Positions 15,220-17,574 of a stretch of DNA of 17,574 bases are shown piece after piece. The notes beneath the pieces were generated by a model. The model saw only the letters and a program-made list of their open reading frames with translations, ran no database searches and had not been told where the DNA came from. Every line of letters starts with the position of its first letter. Position 1 is the first letter of the stretch. Origin of the DNA: RZYP01 sp964386405 (GTDB taxonomy: Bacteria; Bacillota; Negativicutes; Acidaminococcales; Acidaminococcaceae); assembly GCA_964386405.1 (NCBI GenBank), contig CAYLRW010000036.1:1-17574 (forward strand), written 5' to 3'. The position numbers were made by a program, and so were the translations under genes.

Positions 15220-16035
15220 ATGAATATAGCAGAAATCAAAAGAATATTGGCGCAAGAACCTTCGCAGGAAGAACTAACTTTAATTGCAAACGATGAGAGG
15301 CTAGGGGTGCAAAAACTTTATGCCGCCTATGAACGTAAAATAGAAGCAGCAATAAGAGAAAAAGAACGCTTTGACAAAATGCTTGCTTTTGAAAAAGAAT
15401 ATTGGCAGCAAGGAATAAAAAATGTGGCTGGTGTTGATGAAGCAGGACGCGGCCCTTTAGCTGGGCCTTTAGTTGTAGCATCGGTTATTTTACCTGAAAA
15501 TGTATTTATCAGCGGATTAAATGACTCCAAACAATTGTCTGCTAAAGTGAGGGATCGTCTATATGATGAAGTATGCCAGAAGGCCATTTCAATAGTTTTG
15601 AATATAGTCTCCGTAGCCGAAATAGATCAATATAATATTTATCAAGCTACCAAGCTAAGTATGGAAAAGGTTATTGCGCATTTAAATCCGAAACCAGCGG
15701 TGGCTTTGGTTGATGCTATGCCGATTCATGCGGAGAATATGAAGATTGTTTCTTTAATTCATGGTGATGCGTTGAGTGCCTCCATTGCAGCCGCTTCTAT
15801 TATTGCTAAGGTAACCAGGGACAGAATCATGCTTGAACTTGATAAAGAATATCCTGAATATGATTTTGCTTCTAACAAGGGATATGGCAGTCAAAAACAC
15901 ATGGAAGCAATTAAAAAATATGGTGCAACTCTTTGGCATCGCAGGTCTTATGAACCTATTAAGAGTTTGGCAGCAGAAATGTTATCTGTTGAGGTTGATG
16001 ATAAAAGTCAACTGATAGTGCTGAAACAGCAATAA
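15220..16035 (+). CDS. rnhB: Ribonuclease HII
   Basis: Cleaves RNA in RNA-DNA hybrids, including single ribonucleotides left in DNA. The 271-residue protein has an N-terminal extension of about 65 residues, as in Firmicutes RNase HII, then the catalytic core. VDEAGRGPLAGPLVVA carries Asp73 and Glu74, NDSKQLS follows at 101-107, VDAMP carries Asp165, and HGDALSASIAAASIIAKVTRD carries Asp183. YGSQKHMEAIKKYG is near 222-235. The start is ATG 15220 with GAGGTG at 15208-15213. A longer frame from TTG 15190 would start inside the terminator and is rejected. It leads the rnhB-yraN-comM group. Confidence 0.97.
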   Translation: MNIAEIKRILAQEPSQEELTLIANDERLGVQKLYAAYERKIEAAIREKERFDKMLAFEKEYWQQGIKNVAGVDEAGRGPLAGPLVVASVILPENVFISGLNDSKQLSAKVRDRLYDEVCQKAISIVLNIVSVAEIDQYNIYQATKLSMEKVIAHLNPKPAVALVDAMPIHAENMKIVSLIHGDALSASIAAASIIAKVTRDRIMLELDKEYPEYDFASNKGYGSQKHMEAIKKYGATLWHRRSYEPIKSLAAEMLSVEVDDKSQLIVLKQQ

Positions 16036-16053
16036 AGAAAGGAAGCGACCCTG

Positions 16054-16407
16054 ATGCATGCCAGAGCAACTTTTGGGCAATGGGGTGAAGATGAGGCCTG
16101 CAAGCATTTAGAGTCTCACGATTATAAAATAATTTGCCGAAACTATCGCTGTAGAATGGGTGAAATTGATATAATTGCCAGTAAAAATGCGGAAATTGTT
16201 TTTGTTGAAGTAAAAACGCGCAAAACATTGAAGTTTGGTATTCCGGCAGAAGCTGTGACAAAAACCAAGCAAACAAAAATTCACGCAACAGCGTTACACT
16301 ATTTACAGGATAATCATCAATATTTCAAAAAATTCAGCTTTGACGTTATTGAGATAGTGGTTGAGGGTGACAAATTCAGACTTAACCATATCCCAAATTG
16401 TTTTTAA
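16054..16407 (+). CDS. yraN: YraN family (UPF0102) endonuclease-like protein
   Basis: A 117-residue protein of the UPF0102 family, which has a restriction-endonuclease-like fold. Conserved residues include Glu12 in GEDEA, MGEIDIIA (35-42, with Asp39), FVEVKTRK (50-57, with Glu52 and Lys54) and FGIPAEAV (61-68); together these resemble a PD-(D/E)xK active site. The cellular role is not settled. Its usual place between rnhB and comM fits a link to DNA or RNA maintenance, which is inference. The ATG at 16054 has AAAGGAAG at 16038-16045, 8 bases upstream. Confidence 0.93.
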   Translation: MHARATFGQWGEDEACKHLESHDYKIICRNYRCRMGEIDIIASKNAEIVFVEVKTRKTLKFGIPAEAVTKTKQTKIHATALHYLQDNHQYFKKFSFDVIEIVVEGDKFRLNHIPNCF

Positions 16408-16429
16408 TATAAATTAGGTGGCGAATTCC

Positions 16430-17574
16430 ATGTATGCAAAAACCTTCGGGGAGACTACATGCGGTATTAATGGTGAAGAAATAATTGTTGAGGTAGATAT
16501 TTCCAATGGGTTACCGGCTTTTGAACTTGTTGGCCTGCCGGATACATCTGTAAGGGAATCAAGAGAGAGAGTAAGAGCAGCTCTCAAAAATTCTGGCTAT
16601 AAGTTCCCGATGACAAGAATTACTGTCAATCTGGCACCGGCTGACTTTAAAAAAGACGGTTCGGGGCTGGATTTGCCAATAGCCATAGGCATTTTGTGTG
16701 GCAGCGGACAAATAAATGCCGAAGCCATTTCTGACAAGGTTTTTGTTGGTGAACTCGCGCTTGATGGCGGAATCAGGGAAGTAAGCGGTATTTTACCAAT
16801 GATAATTAAAGCAAAGGAAGCTGGTAGAAAGGAAATATTTATTCCACCAGGCAACGCGGCAGAAGGTGAATTAGTTGACGGTATAGAGGTTTTTGCACCG
16901 GAATCGTTGACACAGCTCGCACTGCATTTAGAAAAAACAGAAATACTTGCAGCTTTGAGTAAAAGAAAGATGAGCATTGAAAGCAATTGTGTTTATAATG
17001 TTGATTTTTCTGATGTTCAAGGCCAACTTGTGGCAAAGAGGGCGCTGGAAATAGCTGCAGCCGGCGGACACAACGTACGGATGGTAGGAGCACCGGGCGC
17101 TGGTAAAACGATGCTTGCCAGAAGGCTGCCGACGATTTTGCCGCCGATGACCGAAGAAGAAGCGTTAGAAGTTACCAAAATATATAGCATTGCCGGTCTT
17201 TTGAACAGAAAACAAGGTCTGATTTTGGAGAGACCTTTTCGCAGTCCGCATCATACGATTTCACATAGTGCGCTAATCGGCGGTGGCAGCATCCCTAAAC
17301 CTGGTGAAGTAACCTTAAGTCATAATGGTGTTTTGTTTTTGGATGAACTGCCAGAATTCTCGCGTATGGCACTGGAAGTATTAAGGCAGCCACTGGAAGA
17401 TGGCTTTGTCACCATTAGCCGCGTACAAGCAACACTGACTTTCCCCGCAACGTTTATACTTGTCTCTGCCGAGAACCCATGTCCTTGCGGCTTTTTCGGA
17501 GAAGCAGATGGCGTTCATGAATGTTGTTGCCGCATCGGTGATATTGATCGGTATCATAAAAAGATTTCTGGCCC
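16430..17574 (+). CDS. comM: ComM/YifB family Mg-chelatase-like AAA+ ATPase, 3' end outside the window
   Basis: The first 381 codons are present and the frame is open to the window edge. The N-terminal domain, MYAKTFGETTCGINGEEI with LVGLPDTSVRESRERVRAAL and GSGLDLPIAIGIL, is the Lon-protease-like ChlI domain of YifB. The AAA+ domain follows, with Walker A GAPGAGKT at 220-227, RPFRSPHHTISHSALIGGG at 268-286 and Walker B VLFLDELPEF at 301-310. A cysteine-rich region (Cys351, Cys353 and 365-367, in NPCPCGFFG and HECCCRIGDI) matches the family. In Proteobacteria ComM is a hexameric helicase that promotes branch migration during natural transformation; the role in this lineage is inferred. Ribosome binding site AGGTGG at 16416-16421 precedes ATG 16430. 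About 120 residues are missing. Confidence 0.95.
   Translation, partial: MYAKTFGETTCGINGEEIIVEVDISNGLPAFELVGLPDTSVRESRERVRAALKNSGYKFPMTRITVNLAPADFKKDGSGLDLPIAIGILCGSGQINAEAISDKVFVGELALDGGIREVSGILPMIIKAKEAGRKEIFIPPGNAAEGELVDGIEVFAPESLTQLALHLEKTEILAALSKRKMSIESNCVYNVDFSDVQGQLVAKRALEIAAAGGHNVRMVGAPGAGKTMLARRLPTILPPMTEEEALEVTKIYSIAGLLNRKQGLILERPFRSPHHTISHSALIGGGSIPKPGEVTLSHNGVLFLDELPEFSRMALEVLRQPLEDGFVTISRVQATLTFPATFILVSAENPCPCGFFGEADGVHECCCRIGDIDRYHKKISG

Noticed and set aside
16597..17093. Minus-strand open frames opposite comM
   Set aside because: They are antisense to a clear ComM reading frame, lack ribosome binding sites and give low-complexity translations. The same applies to the other antisense frames, such as 9663-9968 and 14623-14910.
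1..17574. Search for a new defence system, mobile element, CRISPR array or tRNA genes
   Set aside because: Every long frame belongs to a well-known housekeeping family in its usual order. I saw no direct-repeat array, transposase, integrase, attachment site or tRNA-like fold.

Overview
The window is an ordinary, tightly packed piece of core bacterial chromosome. All 18 genes lie on the + strand, the DNA is AT-rich, and gaps are short (none longer than about 110 bases). Gene content and order (fabF-rnc-smc-ftsY-ylxM-ffh-rpsP-khpA-ylqD-rimM-trmD-rplS-lepB-rbgA-rnhB-yraN-comM) are those of Firmicutes. I infer a low-GC Firmicute, most likely of the Negativicutes or a Clostridia-type lineage. Supporting points are the YlxM/YlqD/KhpA set, RbgA, the frequent TTG and GTG starts, strong AGGAGG-type ribosome binding sites, and a COG4752-type SPOUT methyltransferase between trmD and rplS. 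The genus cannot be read from the sequence. I see no rRNA, tRNA, CRISPR array, insertion sequence or prophage.

Layout. (1) 43-2258: the end of a fatty-acid synthesis cluster, with a FabK/nitronate monooxygenase-like flavoprotein and FabF. (2) 2281-2994: RNase III, closed by a clear hairpin terminator. (3) 3055-4068: an Elp3-like radical SAM protein without an acetyltransferase domain. (4) 4140-8615: SMC (GTG start, possible own promoter) and FtsY. (5) 8705-10425: YlxM and Ffh, the SRP unit, started by a near-consensus promoter whose -35 hexamer is exactly the loop of the ftsY terminator hairpin. (6) 10461-13220: ribosome and tRNA maturation genes rpsP, khpA, ylqD, rimM, trmD and a second SPOUT methyltransferase overlapping trmD. 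(7) 13328-13669: rplS with its own extended -10 promoter, a roughly 70-nt leader and a strong terminator. (8) 13757-15178: signal peptidase I and the GTPase RbgA, then a terminator. (9) 15220-17574: RNase HII, YraN and a ComM/YifB ATPase that runs off the end.

Functionally the region joins membrane lipid synthesis, co-translational secretion (FtsY, YlxM, Ffh, LepB), ribosome assembly (S16, RimM, L19, RbgA), RNA modification and processing (RNase III, TrmD, SPOUT enzyme, radical SAM protein) and chromosome upkeep (SMC, RNase HII, ComM). I found no convincing new multi-gene system. The most interesting signals are regulatory: the interlocked terminator and promoter at 8627-8667, and the rplS promoter and leader. 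At several genes the longest open frame begins inside a terminator, promoter or ribosome binding site; I moved those starts to the codon with a properly spaced ribosome binding site.
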